Shown here in pieces: positions 8,409 through 17,598 of a DNA stretch of 64,000 bases. The notes under the pieces were generated by a model. That model did no database searches and had not been told where the DNA came from. It saw only the letters and a list, made by a program, of their open reading frames with translations. Source of the DNA: an uncultured Collinsella sp. (GTDB lineage: Bacteria; Actinomycetota; Coriobacteriia; Coriobacteriales; Coriobacteriaceae); contig CAKUFD010000007.1 in assembly GCA_934647195.1 (NCBI GenBank), forward strand, positions 1-64,000. Direction: 5' to 3'. Position numbers and translations under genes: made by a program. Each line of letters opens with the position of its first letter. The first letter of the stretch is position 1.

Positions 8409-9926
8409 TTACTCGGCTGTATAGGTGCCGGTGACCGTGACCGTGATCTCGCTGTCGCCTTGGACGACGGTCTTGCCGCCCGCCCTAATGGTGACCGTCT
8501 TTCCGCTGGCATCAACAATGCTGCCGCCTTGCTGGAGCGTGAGATTGGAGACGGTGCAGTCGTCGGTCACGATCCAGCTCGAGGTGCTGTCGACTGTGAC
8601 GGAGATGGGAGATTCGGAGGTTTCCTGCGCGTTTTGGTTCTCATCGATTTGGGTGGATCCTGTCCATGTGCTGCCATCGGCGAGTGAGAGGCTCACGCTT
8701 GAAATCGTGTCGACGACGATATTGCCCTCGAGCGTCTGCTCGATTGCGTTGAGCGTGACATCGGCGCCGTTGCTGCCTGCTTGACCCCAGTTGTTGGAAT
8801 CGTTGCCCGTTGCGGTGAGGAGTGCCGCCTTTGAGCTGTCGAAGTCGAGATTCGTGTTTTTGAGCGTGACGATGGCCTTCGTGTTGGTGAGATAGAACAT
8901 CGACCCCGACTCGATGGCGGAGCGGAGCGTGGAGTCTGTTGCGTTGAACGTGGCGCTCTCGCCAGTGGTGGATTCGGCATCACCGGAGGTTGACTGGTAG
9001 ATGATGGCGCCGTTGGCGATGGGATCGGATGCCGTCTTGCCGGTGATGGTGCTGGTGAGCGTCGAGGAGTCGATGTCGATGGTGTTGAGCCCCTCCATGC
9101 CGGCGATTTGGCTGCCAGAAGCCGTGCCGGTGAGATCTTCGACTTCGATATCACCGGTTGAATAAAGGATGGGCGATCCCGATCCCTGGGTGGAGATGGT
9201 CGAGGAGGTCGCTGTGATTGTGCCGCCGCCGCGATCGGTGGCGATGCCGGCGCAGTGATTGCCTGCCGTGGTGATGTCGACGTTGTCGGCAACGATGCTG
9301 CCTCCGTAGGTGGCATCGAGACCACGTGAGTTGTCCGCCGTCGTGTCGATAGAGGTGTCGCTTACGGTGACGACGGCGCCGTCGGTGGCGAAGATGCCGT
9401 TTGACCCTGCGCTCGTGGCGGCAAGCGATGAGTTGGATACCGTTGCCGTGGTACCATCGCCCACGGCAGTGAGGATGGAATTCACGCCGTAAAAGTTGCA
9501 ACGGTTGCCATCGGTGTCATCTCCGGATTTTTGCAGCAGGATCCCATCGAGATCGAGGTTGCCGCCGTCCTGCGCGAGGGCCGCGTTTTGATCGCTCTCG
9601 CTGGCCGTGTAGGTCTCGTCTGTTGAGGAGACGTCTTCTCCGTCGGCGGTAATGGCTCCGGTGTACGTGCCCGAGTAGTCAAAGTTCATAGTATCGGCGC
9701 CGCCGCCCGCTTGCATGCCGCCGGTGCCGTTTTGAGCGAAGGCCTGCTCCGCGGCAGCGGTCGTAGCGGTGAGGGCGATTGTCGCAGCACCGGCGGCGCC
9801 ACCGCTGATGAGTGAAAGGCCGGCGATGACGGCGATCGTGCGATGTGTGATGCGCAGGGCGATCTTCTTGTGGGAGGGACGTGCGCTTGCGGGGGAAGCG
9901 GGGGAGGTTCGCTGGGCGTTCTTCAT
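8409..9926 (-). CDS. secreted Ser/Thr-rich protein with predicted parallel beta-helix
   Basis: The product is 505 residues from the ATG at 9926, which follows an AAAGGAGA ribosome site. The N-terminus has a basic stretch then a hydrophobic segment (about residues 28-57) and Ala-rich sequence, consistent with a long signal peptide. The rest is Ser/Thr/Asp/Gly-rich with irregular repeats of about 20-25 residues such as SNSSL, SDTSI and DNVDI. These resemble pectate-lyase-like or adhesin beta-helix coils. There is no LPxTG motif and no C-terminal membrane span, so it is probably released or held non-covalently. No catalytic residues are recognised. Confidence 0.7.
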   Translation of the reverse strand: MKNAQRTSPASPASARPSHKKIALRITHRTIAVIAGLSLISGGAAGAATIALTATTAAAEQAFAQNGTGGMQAGGGADTMNFDYSGTYTGAITADGEDVSSTDETYTASESDQNAALAQDGGNLDLDGILLQKSGDDTDGNRCNFYGVNSILTAVGDGTTATVSNSSLAATSAGSNGIFATDGAVVTVSDTSIDTTADNSRGLDATYGGSIVADNVDITTAGNHCAGIATDRGGGTITATSSTISTQGSGSPILYSTGDIEVEDLTGTASGSQIAGMEGLNTIDIDSSTLTSTITGKTASDPIANGAIIYQSTSGDAESTTGESATFNATDSTLRSAIESGSMFYLTNTKAIVTLKNTNLDFDSSKAALLTATGNDSNNWGQAGSNGADVTLNAIEQTLEGNIVVDTISSVSLSLADGSTWTGSTQIDENQNAQETSESPISVTVDSTSSWIVTDDCTVSNLTLQQGGSIVDASGKTVTIRAGGKTVVQGDSEITVTVTGTYTAE

Positions 9927-10158
9927 GGTGTCTCCTTTGGTCGGGGTGCCATGAGTTATACCGCGCGGTGCTTTTGGCATATGCGCACACTTGAGAATCT
10001 AAGGCATGACTAAGCTACTGTTCAGGTGGTTATTGGCGCGTTCCACATGTCCCGCGCGCATGCCGATTAAAACTTTGCGCCCGTAGAGTTGGGGCGAGGC
10101 AAAGGAGACGAGCATGTGATAATCACGGCAAGACCCGATTACGATATGGGGGTATGCC

Positions 10159-11700
10159 ATGTTTTGCACCAACTGCGGGGCGCAGCTGAATGAGGGAGCC
10201 AAATTCTGCACGAGCTGCGGCGCTCCTGTCGCGGGCACCGGCCCCGCTCCCGAGCCGGAAGCACAGCCGTCTGCCGATGTCGCGCCCGAGTCTGCGCCGA
10301 TGCCCGAGTCGGCTTCAATTCCCGAGCCCGTTTCGGATTCTGCGGCTGTTCCCCAAGCCGCGCCGGAGCCGGTGTCGGAGACGGAGCCCATATCCGGGTT
10401 TGATTCCGAATCTGAGTCTGTTGCGGCAACGGAGCCTATGACGATTCCCGAGTCCGTGTCCGGGTGTGACTCCGAGCCCGCGCCGGAGCCTGAACCTGAG
10501 CCTCTGCCGGAACCTATGCCTGGCCCCGCGCCGGCTCCCATATCGGAGCCGTCGTCCGATTCCGCCGCAGGCCCTCATCCAGCGGCCGAGACGGTGCCCG
10601 ATTTCTCGTCTCAGGTCGCGACCTCCTCGCCTAAGAAGAATACGAAGCTGCCCATCATCATCGCGGCTGCCGTTGCCGTTGTCGCTCTCGTTGTTGGCGG
10701 GTTTTTCCTGCTGGGCAAGGGCGGCTCAGGCAAGCTTGCCGAGGAAATCACCCCTCAGATCGAGGAGTTGCTAGAAGAGGAATACGGCGAGTCCTTCGAG
10801 GGTTTTGCTTCCAACGATTATGTGGAGGAAGCCGAGTATCGCGTCAAAGACGTTGAGGTGTCGGATATTAAAGAAGCAAACGGGCGCGTTACCGCGACTG
10901 CCGAGGCAACCATTCAAAATCGCTTCTTCGTCTCCGAAGCGACGTTTGCGGTCAGCGCTCATATCGATAGCGACAACGATATTTCTTCCGTTCGCTTTGA
11001 GCTTGAAGACCAGACCACCACGCCGCGCTGTGGCGTCACGCGTGACGATGACAACGGCGGGGCCGCGCTTGACAGCGAACTCTCGTCTGACAAGAAAAGC
11101 TGCTCTGTTGTGACCACCGGTTGCTGGGTTACCGGTGGTACCAAGGTTACGAAGAAGTATGTCTTTACAGGCAAGAAGTGGGAGCTCGATAGCTCGAACA
11201 CAACGGGCGAGCAGAACAAGTGGGATGTCGCGGGCACGTACTATAGCGGTGACGATTACATCGAGATCTCCAATTGGGACAACAATCGCCACACAGCGAC
11301 GGTGAAGCTCTATATGGAGTGCAGCCTCAATCTCGATAACGGTTCGGAGGATTGCTCGGTTACCTCCACGCTCGATTCCGTCCAGATTATGGATGCCGGT
11401 GACGATTACTATTGGTTCCGCTTTGAAGATTATGGCGCCAAGACCAGCACCGGTAGGCCCGCGCTTGTCCACTTCGATGTCTACTTCAATCCGACCGAGG
11501 AAGGCGAGCTTGCGCTCTTTGCGGATGCCGACGCCGTGAACGAGAACGTTTCCAGCGAGGACGGCTATGCGGCAGCCAAGACCGTGATGGAAGTCGAGGT
11601 ATCGGAGGAAAGCGCTTACTACGGCGTTTACACCGACCTTTCCGATTTCGAGAAGACCGAGGATGCGTTTTTCTACAACTACCTGTACTTCTATCGATAA
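10159..11700 (+). CDS. zinc-ribbon, single-pass membrane protein with Pro/Glu-rich linker
   Basis: It encodes 513 residues. A zinc ribbon at the N-terminus has C3-x2-C6 and C17-x2-C20. Residues 30-150 are a low-complexity Pro/Glu/Ser/Ala linker with repeated PEP/PES units. A transmembrane helix lies at about 165-187. The remaining 320 residues, rich in acidic and aromatic residues, should be outside the cell. Zinc-ribbon-plus-membrane proteins of this layout are common in Firmicutes and Actinobacteria, often of unknown function, and I cannot assign one. The GGGGG ribosome site is six bases before ATG 10159. Confidence 0.75.
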   Translation: MFCTNCGAQLNEGAKFCTSCGAPVAGTGPAPEPEAQPSADVAPESAPMPESASIPEPVSDSAAVPQAAPEPVSETEPISGFDSESESVAATEPMTIPESVSGCDSEPAPEPEPEPLPEPMPGPAPAPISEPSSDSAAGPHPAAETVPDFSSQVATSSPKKNTKLPIIIAAAVAVVALVVGGFFLLGKGGSGKLAEEITPQIEELLEEEYGESFEGFASNDYVEEAEYRVKDVEVSDIKEANGRVTATAEATIQNRFFVSEATFAVSAHIDSDNDISSVRFELEDQTTTPRCGVTRDDDNGGAALDSELSSDKKSCSVVTTGCWVTGGTKVTKKYVFTGKKWELDSSNTTGEQNKWDVAGTYYSGDDYIEISNWDNNRHTATVKLYMECSLNLDNGSEDCSVTSTLDSVQIMDAGDDYYWFRFEDYGAKTSTGRPALVHFDVYFNPTEEGELALFADADAVNENVSSEDGYAAAKTVMEVEVSEESAYYGVYTDLSDFEKTEDAFFYNYLYFYR

Positions 11701-11724
11701 GGTATACTGAGTAAAACTTGATAC

Positions 11725-12417
11725 CTACCGCGGGGCGCTGCAGCAATTGGGCTCGGTGCCCCGCGTCATGTTTATAGCCTCGAGCGGGGATTGCTTGAGG
11801 ATGCGCGAGGCTTCTCGATTAGCGGGGCAATAGGCGTCGAGCAGGGCATGGAATCGGGCATTATGGCTGGGTTCCAGCAGATGCACGAGCTCATGGGTGA
11901 CAACCATTTCCAGACAGAGGGACGGGTAGGCGGCGAGCTGCGTGTTGATGCGGATTGTTTTGCGAGCGGGCGTGCACGAGCCCCAACGCGTCTTCATGGT
12001 TCGGATGCTCCACCGCTCGGCGTGCACGCCCATGGCTGCCTCGACTTGATCCACGACGCGCGGCAGCGCCTTCTCCAGCTCTAAGCGATAGAGTTGCTGG
12101 ACCGTGCCGGCGTTCGCGATGATGCTGGCCGCGTCTTCGAGTTTGCCCCAGAGGGGGACAAGGCCGTCGCGGGCCGGCCCGTCGGGCCGCGGTTGCGTGC
12201 GTGCGGCTTGCTCGGCGCGCTCGACATGCCGCACGATCCAGGACGCATGACGAGCGAGGAAATCTTCAATCTGCTTGTCGCTCGCTGCGTTTGGGGCGCT
12301 GCAAAAGACGCTTGCATCGGCACGGACATGCAGGTTGAAATTCTTGACGCATCTGCGTTCGACGAGGACGGACACATCGCGCTTGCTGTGATGAACGTAA
12401 TGCATGCTACGCTTCAT
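11725..12417 (-). CDS. YgjP-like metal-dependent hydrolase (DUF45/M48-like)
   Basis: The product is 230 residues. The zinc-protease motif HELVH followed by LLEPSHNARF matches the YgjP/DUF45 family, as does the upstream RWGSC motif. ATG 12417 has a GAGAGGAGA ribosome site; a TTG further upstream would add seven residues. It converges on the zinc-ribbon gene, whose stop is only 24 bases away, with no clear terminator between them. Its physiological substrate is unknown. Confidence 0.85.
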   Translation of the reverse strand: MKRSMHYVHHSKRDVSVLVERRCVKNFNLHVRADASVFCSAPNAASDKQIEDFLARHASWIVRHVERAEQAARTQPRPDGPARDGLVPLWGKLEDAASIIANAGTVQQLYRLELEKALPRVVDQVEAAMGVHAERWSIRTMKTRWGSCTPARKTIRINTQLAAYPSLCLEMVVTHELVHLLEPSHNARFHALLDAYCPANREASRILKQSPLEAINMTRGTEPNCCSAPR

Positions 12418-12564
12418 GTCTCTCCTCTCAGCTCTCAACCGGTTTGCAAGCGTTTGCCATTCTAGCGTTTATGAGACGATGCACCATCTTTGGCGACGAT
12501 GCCTATAATAGGGCCTCGTGAACAAGCGCGCCTGCGGGCGTCGCTGCGAGAGAGGACAATCCCC

Positions 12565-13629
12565 ATGACCAACGTCGCCATCCTGTTCGGCGGTATCTCT
12601 ACCGAGCACGATATCTCCCTTAAGTCTGCCGATAACGTTATCGCTGCACTCGATTCCGAGCGTTTCTGCCCGGTGCTGATCGGTATCGACCGCAACGGCT
12701 CTTGGTTTCACTACACGGGCGACGTCGCCGATGTGGTGACGGGTGCCTGGGAGGAGCATGATTGCGCTCCCGTCGTGCTGATCCCTGGCAGCGCGCCCGA
12801 TGCTCGCGGCGGCTTTCTCGAGCTTGTCGACGGTGAGTTCCGTGAGCTCGAGGTCGACGTGGCCCTTCCCGTCCTTCATGGCCAGGGCGGCGAGGACGGC
12901 ACCGTTCAGGGCGCCCTCGAGGTTTGCGGCGTTCCCTACGTGGGCTGCGGCGTGCTTGCGAGCGCTGTGTGCATGGATAAAGATGCGAGCCACCGCCTTG
13001 CTGCGGCGGCCGGCGTGCGCTCGCCGAAGTGCGAAGTGCTCTACCGCGGTGCTACCGCCGAGGACGAGGCGGCAGTAGTTGAGAAGTGCGGCGGATACCC
13101 GGTTTTCGTAAAGCCCGCTCGCGGCGGCAGCTCCATCGGCGTTTCCAAAGCAAACGATGCGGACGAGTACCGCGCGGCGCTCGATGCCGCCTTCGCACTC
13201 GACGAGAAGGTCGCCGTTGAGGAGAACATCACCGGCGTCGAGGTCGGTTGCGCCGTCGTAGGCGACGCTGTCCATGGCACGCGTATGGGCGAGGTGGACG
13301 AGATCGTCGTCCATGGCGATGGCTTCTTCCGCATCCATCTGGAAAAGGATCCGGGCGCCAACACCGAGCTTCGCTGTCCGTCCGAGCTTCCCGCGGATGT
13401 GCTCGAGCACGTGCGCGAGACGGGGCTCACGGTGTACGAGGCTCTCAACTGCTCGGGCTTTGCGCGTGTGGACCTGTTCGTCACACCCGAGGGCGAGGTC
13501 GTGTTCAACGAGGTCAACTCTACGCCCGGCATGACGTATTACAGCCGCTTCCCGCAGATGATGCGCGTGGCGGGACACGAGCTGGGCGATGTCCTGGCGG
13601 GCCTCATCGATACGAGGCTCGGGCTGTAG
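12565..13629 (+). CDS. ddl: D-alanine ligase (Ddl family) with VanA-like omega loop
   Basis: An ATP-grasp ligase joining D-Ala to a second D-residue for the peptidoglycan stem; 354 residues from ATG 12565 (AGAGAGGA upstream). Family motifs include FGGISTEHDISLKS at the N-terminus, LHGQGGEDGT, and NEVNSTPGMT near the C-terminus. The omega loop reads GFFRIHLEKDP with His at 258, resembling the FRIHQE loop of VanA/VanB ligases rather than the Tyr-containing loop (YEAKY-type) of ordinary D-Ala-D-Ala ligases. The YYSRFPQMM segment is also VanA-like. Substrate choice (D-Ala, D-Lac or D-Ser) therefore cannot be assumed. No vanH or vanX is visible nearby. Confidence 0.9.
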   Translation: MTNVAILFGGISTEHDISLKSADNVIAALDSERFCPVLIGIDRNGSWFHYTGDVADVVTGAWEEHDCAPVVLIPGSAPDARGGFLELVDGEFRELEVDVALPVLHGQGGEDGTVQGALEVCGVPYVGCGVLASAVCMDKDASHRLAAAAGVRSPKCEVLYRGATAEDEAAVVEKCGGYPVFVKPARGGSSIGVSKANDADEYRAALDAAFALDEKVAVEENITGVEVGCAVVGDAVHGTRMGEVDEIVVHGDGFFRIHLEKDPGANTELRCPSELPADVLEHVRETGLTVYEALNCSGFARVDLFVTPEGEVVFNEVNSTPGMTYYSRFPQMMRVAGHELGDVLAGLIDTRLGL

Positions 13630-13673
13630 GCGGGGCGCCTCGGCGCGAGGCGATTGTTCAATTGCTAAAGAAG

Positions 13674-13713
13674 GGCGGGCACGGAATGCAGTTCGATGCA
13701 TTCCGTGCCCGCC
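13674..13713. terminator. bidirectional terminator hairpin between ddl and the dipeptidase gene
   Basis: A perfect 17-bp stem (13674-13690 with 13697-13713) with a six-base loop lies between two convergent stop codons. On the minus strand it is followed by CTTCTTT. Confidence 0.85.
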
Positions 13714-13737
13714 TTAGTATTCGAATGGCGTTGTGGT

Positions 13738-14754
13738 CTAGAAGCGCTCGAAGAAGGACAGCGCATTCTCAAAGCAAAGCTTGCGCGTGATCGTTTCGCC
13801 AAAACGTTCGAGGAGCATCTGCTGGAATGCGGGGAACTTGGAAGCATCCTTAACGTATTCAGGAACATCGGCGCCATCGAGGTCGCCGCCGAGCGCGATG
13901 ACATCCTCGCCGCCCAGCTCGAGCCAATGCTCGATGTGGCGCGCGGTGGCGTCAAAGGTGACCAGTTCTGCCGACGTGTCCTTGTTGGCGCCATCGACCA
14001 AAAAGCCGTTGCAGAAGTTGAGGCCTACGACGCCGCCGGCATCGCGGATAACCTGGAACTGCTGGTCGGTGAGGTTGCGCACATGCCCGCAGACGGCACG
14101 CGAATTGGAATGGCTTGCCACGAAGGGGCGCTTGGAGAGGGCGGCCACTTCGTCAAAGCATTCATCGTTGAGGTGCGAGACGTCGAGTACCATGCCGCAG
14201 CGCTCCATTTCGGCAACGGCCTGGCGGCCAAGATCGGTGAGGCCTGCATGGGTGTCGTGTCCGCTGGCAAGCGGATTCGCGGCGTTCCACGAGAGGGAGG
14301 CCATGAGCACGCCGGCACGCTTGAGAGCCTCGATGAGATCAAGGTCATGCGCGAACATGCGCGCGTTCTCGATCGTGTGGATGCAGGCGAATCGACCCTG
14401 TTCGAGGGCAGGACGGATGTCGTTTGCGGTATGCACCTCGGTTGCCTCGGCGTGGTTGAGGTTGGTTTGGGCGCTGATGTGCGCCATGATCTGCGCGTGG
14501 AAGCGCAGGGACTGCTCGGGGGAGAAGCAATCGGGGACAAAAGTGGCAAAGCATTGCGCCCAGGGAGTGTCTGCTGCCATGTCAATCGAGATGGCGCAGT
14601 CGTTGTCTTTGAGGGAGAAGTAGCGGTCGGGGCATTCGGCGTCATCTGGGGTGAAGAACTCGTCTCCCGAGACGGTCTTGAGTTCGCGATCGATGGTTTG
14701 CCAGCCCAGGCGATCGGCGGTGTCGCAATGCAGGTCAAGTACGGGAATAGACAT
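13738..14754 (-). CDS. membrane dipeptidase family (M19) peptidase
   Basis: The product is 338 residues, starting at ATG 14754 with a CAGGAGG ribosome site. M19 zinc ligands are visible: HCDT near the N-terminus, the bridging Glu in IHTIEN, His in DVSHLND and in ASHSNSR, and the GGDLDG motif near the end. These enzymes hydrolyse dipeptides, often with a D-residue at the C-terminal side. It converges on the ddl gene, so a role in D-amino-acid dipeptide turnover is possible, but convergent genes need not be functionally linked. An in-frame ATG further upstream adds unrelated sequence. Confidence 0.88.
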   Translation of the reverse strand: MSIPVLDLHCDTADRLGWQTIDRELKTVSGDEFFTPDDAECPDRYFSLKDNDCAISIDMAADTPWAQCFATFVPDCFSPEQSLRFHAQIMAHISAQTNLNHAEATEVHTANDIRPALEQGRFACIHTIENARMFAHDLDLIEALKRAGVLMASLSWNAANPLASGHDTHAGLTDLGRQAVAEMERCGMVLDVSHLNDECFDEVAALSKRPFVASHSNSRAVCGHVRNLTDQQFQVIRDAGGVVGLNFCNGFLVDGANKDTSAELVTFDATARHIEHWLELGGEDVIALGGDLDGADVPEYVKDASKFPAFQQMLLERFGETITRKLCFENALSFFERF

Positions 14755-14915
14755 GAAGCCTCCTGTTGGTGCGTTTTTCGTCTTGTCCATTCTACACGTC
14801 TGCGTGTGGGCTACGTTCGTCCGGTAGGTCGGATTGCGGCGTACGGTTTGGGGTATAGTTGACCCTACGTGTCCGCTCGGCGGACAAATCGAGTTTTCAC
14901 TGAAATGAGGACGAT

Positions 14916-15344
14916 ATGTCAAACGAAGGCAAGAAGGTGCGCGCTCACTATCGCGGCACGCTGGATGACGGCACCCAGTTCGATAGCTCTTACGATCGTG
15001 GCGAGCCTTTGGAGTTCACCTGCTGTGCCCATCAGATGATCCCCGGCTTCGATGCTGCTGTGAAGGACATGGAAGTGGGCGAGAAGAAGACCGTCCACAT
15101 TCCGTGTGCCGAGGCTTACGGCGAGCGTCGCGAGGACCTGGTCATGTTCTTCCCCGCCGCACAGGTGCCCAACATCGATCAGATTCACGTGGGCGATAAG
15201 CTCGCACTTTCCGGTGCTGGCGGTCAGCCCGTTCCCGTGACGGTTGTCGAGGTGACTCCCGAGGGCGTCAAGATCGATGCCAACCACGAGATGGCCGGCA
15301 AGGACCTCAACTTCGAAATCGAACTCGTAGAGGTTCTGGGCTAA
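14916..15344 (+). CDS. slyD: FKBP-type peptidyl-prolyl isomerase, SlyD-like
   Basis: This 142-residue protein catalyses prolyl cis-trans isomerisation and acts as a folding chaperone. The FKBP half-domains DGTQFDSSYDRGEPLEF and IPGFDAAVKDMEVGE are present, and an insert-in-flap region (about residues 65-125) makes it SlyD-like. It lacks the His/Cys-rich metal-binding tail of E. coli SlyD. It is divergent from the dipeptidase gene. A strong terminator follows, so it is probably a single-gene unit. Confidence 0.9.
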   Translation: MSNEGKKVRAHYRGTLDDGTQFDSSYDRGEPLEFTCCAHQMIPGFDAAVKDMEVGEKKTVHIPCAEAYGERREDLVMFFPAAQVPNIDQIHVGDKLALSGAGGQPVPVTVVEVTPEGVKIDANHEMAGKDLNFEIELVEVLG

Positions 15345-15367
15345 GTAAGGCCCCGGATAAAATAAGG

Positions 15368-15405
15368 GGAGCGGCGACGTTGATGCAACGTCGCCGCTCC
15401 TTTTT
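15368..15405 (+). terminator. intrinsic terminator of the FKBP gene
   Basis: A perfect 15-bp GC-rich stem (GGAGCGGCGACGTTG arm) with a three-base loop is followed by TTTTT, 24 bases after the stop. Confidence 0.95.
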
Positions 15406-15466
15406 GATTTTCCCGCCCTGAACCTCGTCAAGGCAAGCTATAAACGTATGGAGCACGTTTCCGCAG

Positions 15467-15542
15467 CCGGGGGTCGGCATCCCCTCCCGAGCGATTTCGC
15501 AGCGCAGCGAGGACTAGCGAGGGAGGGGATGCCGACCCCCGG
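15467..15542. repeat. perfect 22-bp inverted repeat between convergent genes
   Basis: The arms at 15467-15488 and 15521-15542 are exact reverse complements separated by 32 bases. They lie beyond the FKBP terminator and end 11 bases from the stop of the converging ATPase gene. No T-run flanks the arms. Confidence 0.85.
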
Positions 15543-15552
15543 CGTTGGGATG

Positions 15553-17505
15553 CTACGCCCCCTTGACGTTCATGGCGCGCATTGCGTTCAGAATCGCTAG
15601 GATCGCCACGCCCACGTCGCCAAAGACCGCAAGCCACATGTTGGCGATACCCAAAGCTGCAAGTGCGAGGATCAACAGCTTCACGGCTAGGGCAAACACG
15701 ATGTTTTCCCAGACGATGCCCATAGTTTTGCGTGCGATACGCATGGCTCGCGCGATGTTTGAGGGCTTGTCGTCCATCAGCACGATATCCGCCGCTTCGA
15801 TGGCCGCGTCGGAGCCCATCGCGCCCATGGCGATGCCGACGTCGGCGCGCGTGAGGACTGGGGCATCGTTGATACCGTCGCCCACAAAGGCGAGCTTGTG
15901 CTTGGCATCCTCGCTTGCAAGAAGCTTTTCGACGCGTTCCACCTTGTCGCCGGGAAGGAGCTGCGCGTGGTATTCGTCCAGGCCCAGCTGATGGGAGACG
16001 GCGGCTGCCACCTCTTCGCGATCGCCCGTGAGCATCACGCAGCGGCGCGCACCTGCAGCGTGAAGGTCGCTGATGGTTTGCTCGGCGTCGTCTTTTACGG
16101 TGTCTGCAATCACGATATGGCCAGCGTAGATGGTATCGACCAGCACGTGGAGGATCGTGCCCACAACTTCGCAATCGGGTGCTGTGAAGCCTGCCTCGGC
16201 AAGCATCTTGGCGTTGCCCACCATGACCTTTTTGCCGTCGATGATGGCAAAGACGCCGTGGCCGGCCTCGTTGCCGGATTCCGTGATGCGCTTGGGGTCG
16301 AGCTTGCCCGTATATGCGGCGCGGACAGACTGCGCGATGGGATGATCGGAGAAGGATTCCGCAAGGGCTGCCATCTCGAGCAGGGAGGACTCGGTGTAGC
16401 CGTTTTCGGGGTGAATCGCTACGACCGAGAACGTGCCGCGCGTGAGCGTGCCTGTCTTATCAAACACAACGGTATCGACTTCGGCGAGAGCCTCCAGGTA
16501 GTTTGACCCCTTGACCAGCACACCGATCTTGGAGGCGCCGCCGATGCCGCCAAAGAAGCTCAAGGGCACGCTGATTACAAGCGCGCAAGGGCAGGAGACG
16601 ACCAAGAACGTGAGGCCGCGCAAAATCCAATCAGACCAAGCTCCGGTCACGAGGCCGCCGCCCAGAGCGAGCAGTGCGGCGGCGCCCGTGACGGCGGGTG
16701 TGTAAACGCGGGCAAAGCGCGTGATGAAGTTCTCGGTCTTGGCCTTCTTCTCGCTGGCGTTTTCCACAAGCTCAAGGATGCGCGAGACAGTGGACTCGCC
16801 AAACGGCTTGGTGGTTTTGACCTTGATGAGGCCGGTCATGTTGATGCAGCCCGAGATGACCTCGGCGCCCACCTCCGCATGGCGGGGGACGGACTCACCG
16901 GTGAGGGCAGCCGTGTCGAGCTGAGTCGTTCCCTCGACGATTGTTCCATCGATGGGCACCCGCTCGCCGGGCTTGATTGCGATGATAGTTCCGCAGGGTA
17001 CTTCGTCGGGATCGACCTGTTCGAGGTTGCCTGCTGCGTCTTCGATGTTGGCATAGTCGGGCGCGATGTCCATCATGGCACTGATGGACTTGCGGCTCTT
17101 GCCTACGGCGTAGGCCTGGAAGAGCTCTCCCACCTGATAAAAGAGCATGACTGCCGCGCCCTCTGCCATGTGCGGGTCGGCGTCGGGGAATAGCACCATG
17201 GCAAAGGCGCCGAGTGTGGCTACGACCATAAGGAAGCTTTCATCAAAGGCTTTGCCGCGTTGGATGTTGTTCCAGGCTTTTTTAAGAACGTCGTGGCCGG
17301 CGATGATGAATGGCACGAGAAAGAGCACGAAGCTCGCGTAGACGCTCCCCGGGTTTCCGAAGGAACGCTCGAGGACACCCAGTTCGTCCAATGCATATAC
17401 TGCGACAAAAATCGCGAGTGCTACGAGGATGCGATTGCGTTTTTGTTTGAGCGATTCCTTCTTGCGGCGCTTCTTCTTTTTCTTTTTGGGATCGGCGATT
17501 ACCAT
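15553..17505 (-). CDS. zinc/cadmium-type P1B-ATPase without its own HMA domain
   Basis: The product is 650 residues, a heavy-metal exporting ATPase. Motifs are TGES (actuator), SCPCAL in the metal-binding membrane helix (about residue 305), DKTGTLT with the phosphorylated Asp (about 347) and GDGINDAP. The N-terminus is an extremely basic tail (six Lys, two Arg, more Lys) rather than a metal-binding domain. A separate HMA protein is encoded just upstream and probably supplies that function in trans. ATG 17505 follows GGGAGGA. The neighbouring SmtB-type repressor favours Zn(II)/Cd(II) as substrates over copper. Confidence 0.92.
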   Translation of the reverse strand: MVIADPKKKKKKRRKKESLKQKRNRILVALAIFVAVYALDELGVLERSFGNPGSVYASFVLFLVPFIIAGHDVLKKAWNNIQRGKAFDESFLMVVATLGAFAMVLFPDADPHMAEGAAVMLFYQVGELFQAYAVGKSRKSISAMMDIAPDYANIEDAAGNLEQVDPDEVPCGTIIAIKPGERVPIDGTIVEGTTQLDTAALTGESVPRHAEVGAEVISGCINMTGLIKVKTTKPFGESTVSRILELVENASEKKAKTENFITRFARVYTPAVTGAAALLALGGGLVTGAWSDWILRGLTFLVVSCPCALVISVPLSFFGGIGGASKIGVLVKGSNYLEALAEVDTVVFDKTGTLTRGTFSVVAIHPENGYTESSLLEMAALAESFSDHPIAQSVRAAYTGKLDPKRITESGNEAGHGVFAIIDGKKVMVGNAKMLAEAGFTAPDCEVVGTILHVLVDTIYAGHIVIADTVKDDAEQTISDLHAAGARRCVMLTGDREEVAAAVSHQLGLDEYHAQLLPGDKVERVEKLLASEDAKHKLAFVGDGINDAPVLTRADVGIAMGAMGSDAAIEAADIVLMDDKPSNIARAMRIARKTMGIVWENIVFALAVKLLILALAALGIANMWLAVFGDVGVAILAILNAMRAMNVKGA

Positions 17506-17530
17506 GATTCAAATTCCTCCCATTTGAATG

Positions 17531-17549
17531 TGTGAACACTCGCTCATAT
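17531..17549. promoter_or_regulatory. possible third SmtB-type operator, upstream of the ATPase gene
   Basis: Read on the minus strand, ATATGAGC and GTTCACA flank a short spacer, a degenerate version of the two operators upstream of the repressor gene. It lies 26 bases before the ATPase start. Confidence 0.45.
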
Positions 17550-17598
17550 GACTTTGCGAATGAAGGCCGCATCGGCTGCGGCCTTGTGGGTGCGTGGG

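Noticed and set aside
12565..14754. A van-type glycopeptide resistance cluster formed by the ligase and the neighbouring dipeptidase
   Set aside because: The dipeptidase is an M19 enzyme, not VanX, it is convergent, and vanH and the two-component regulators are missing.
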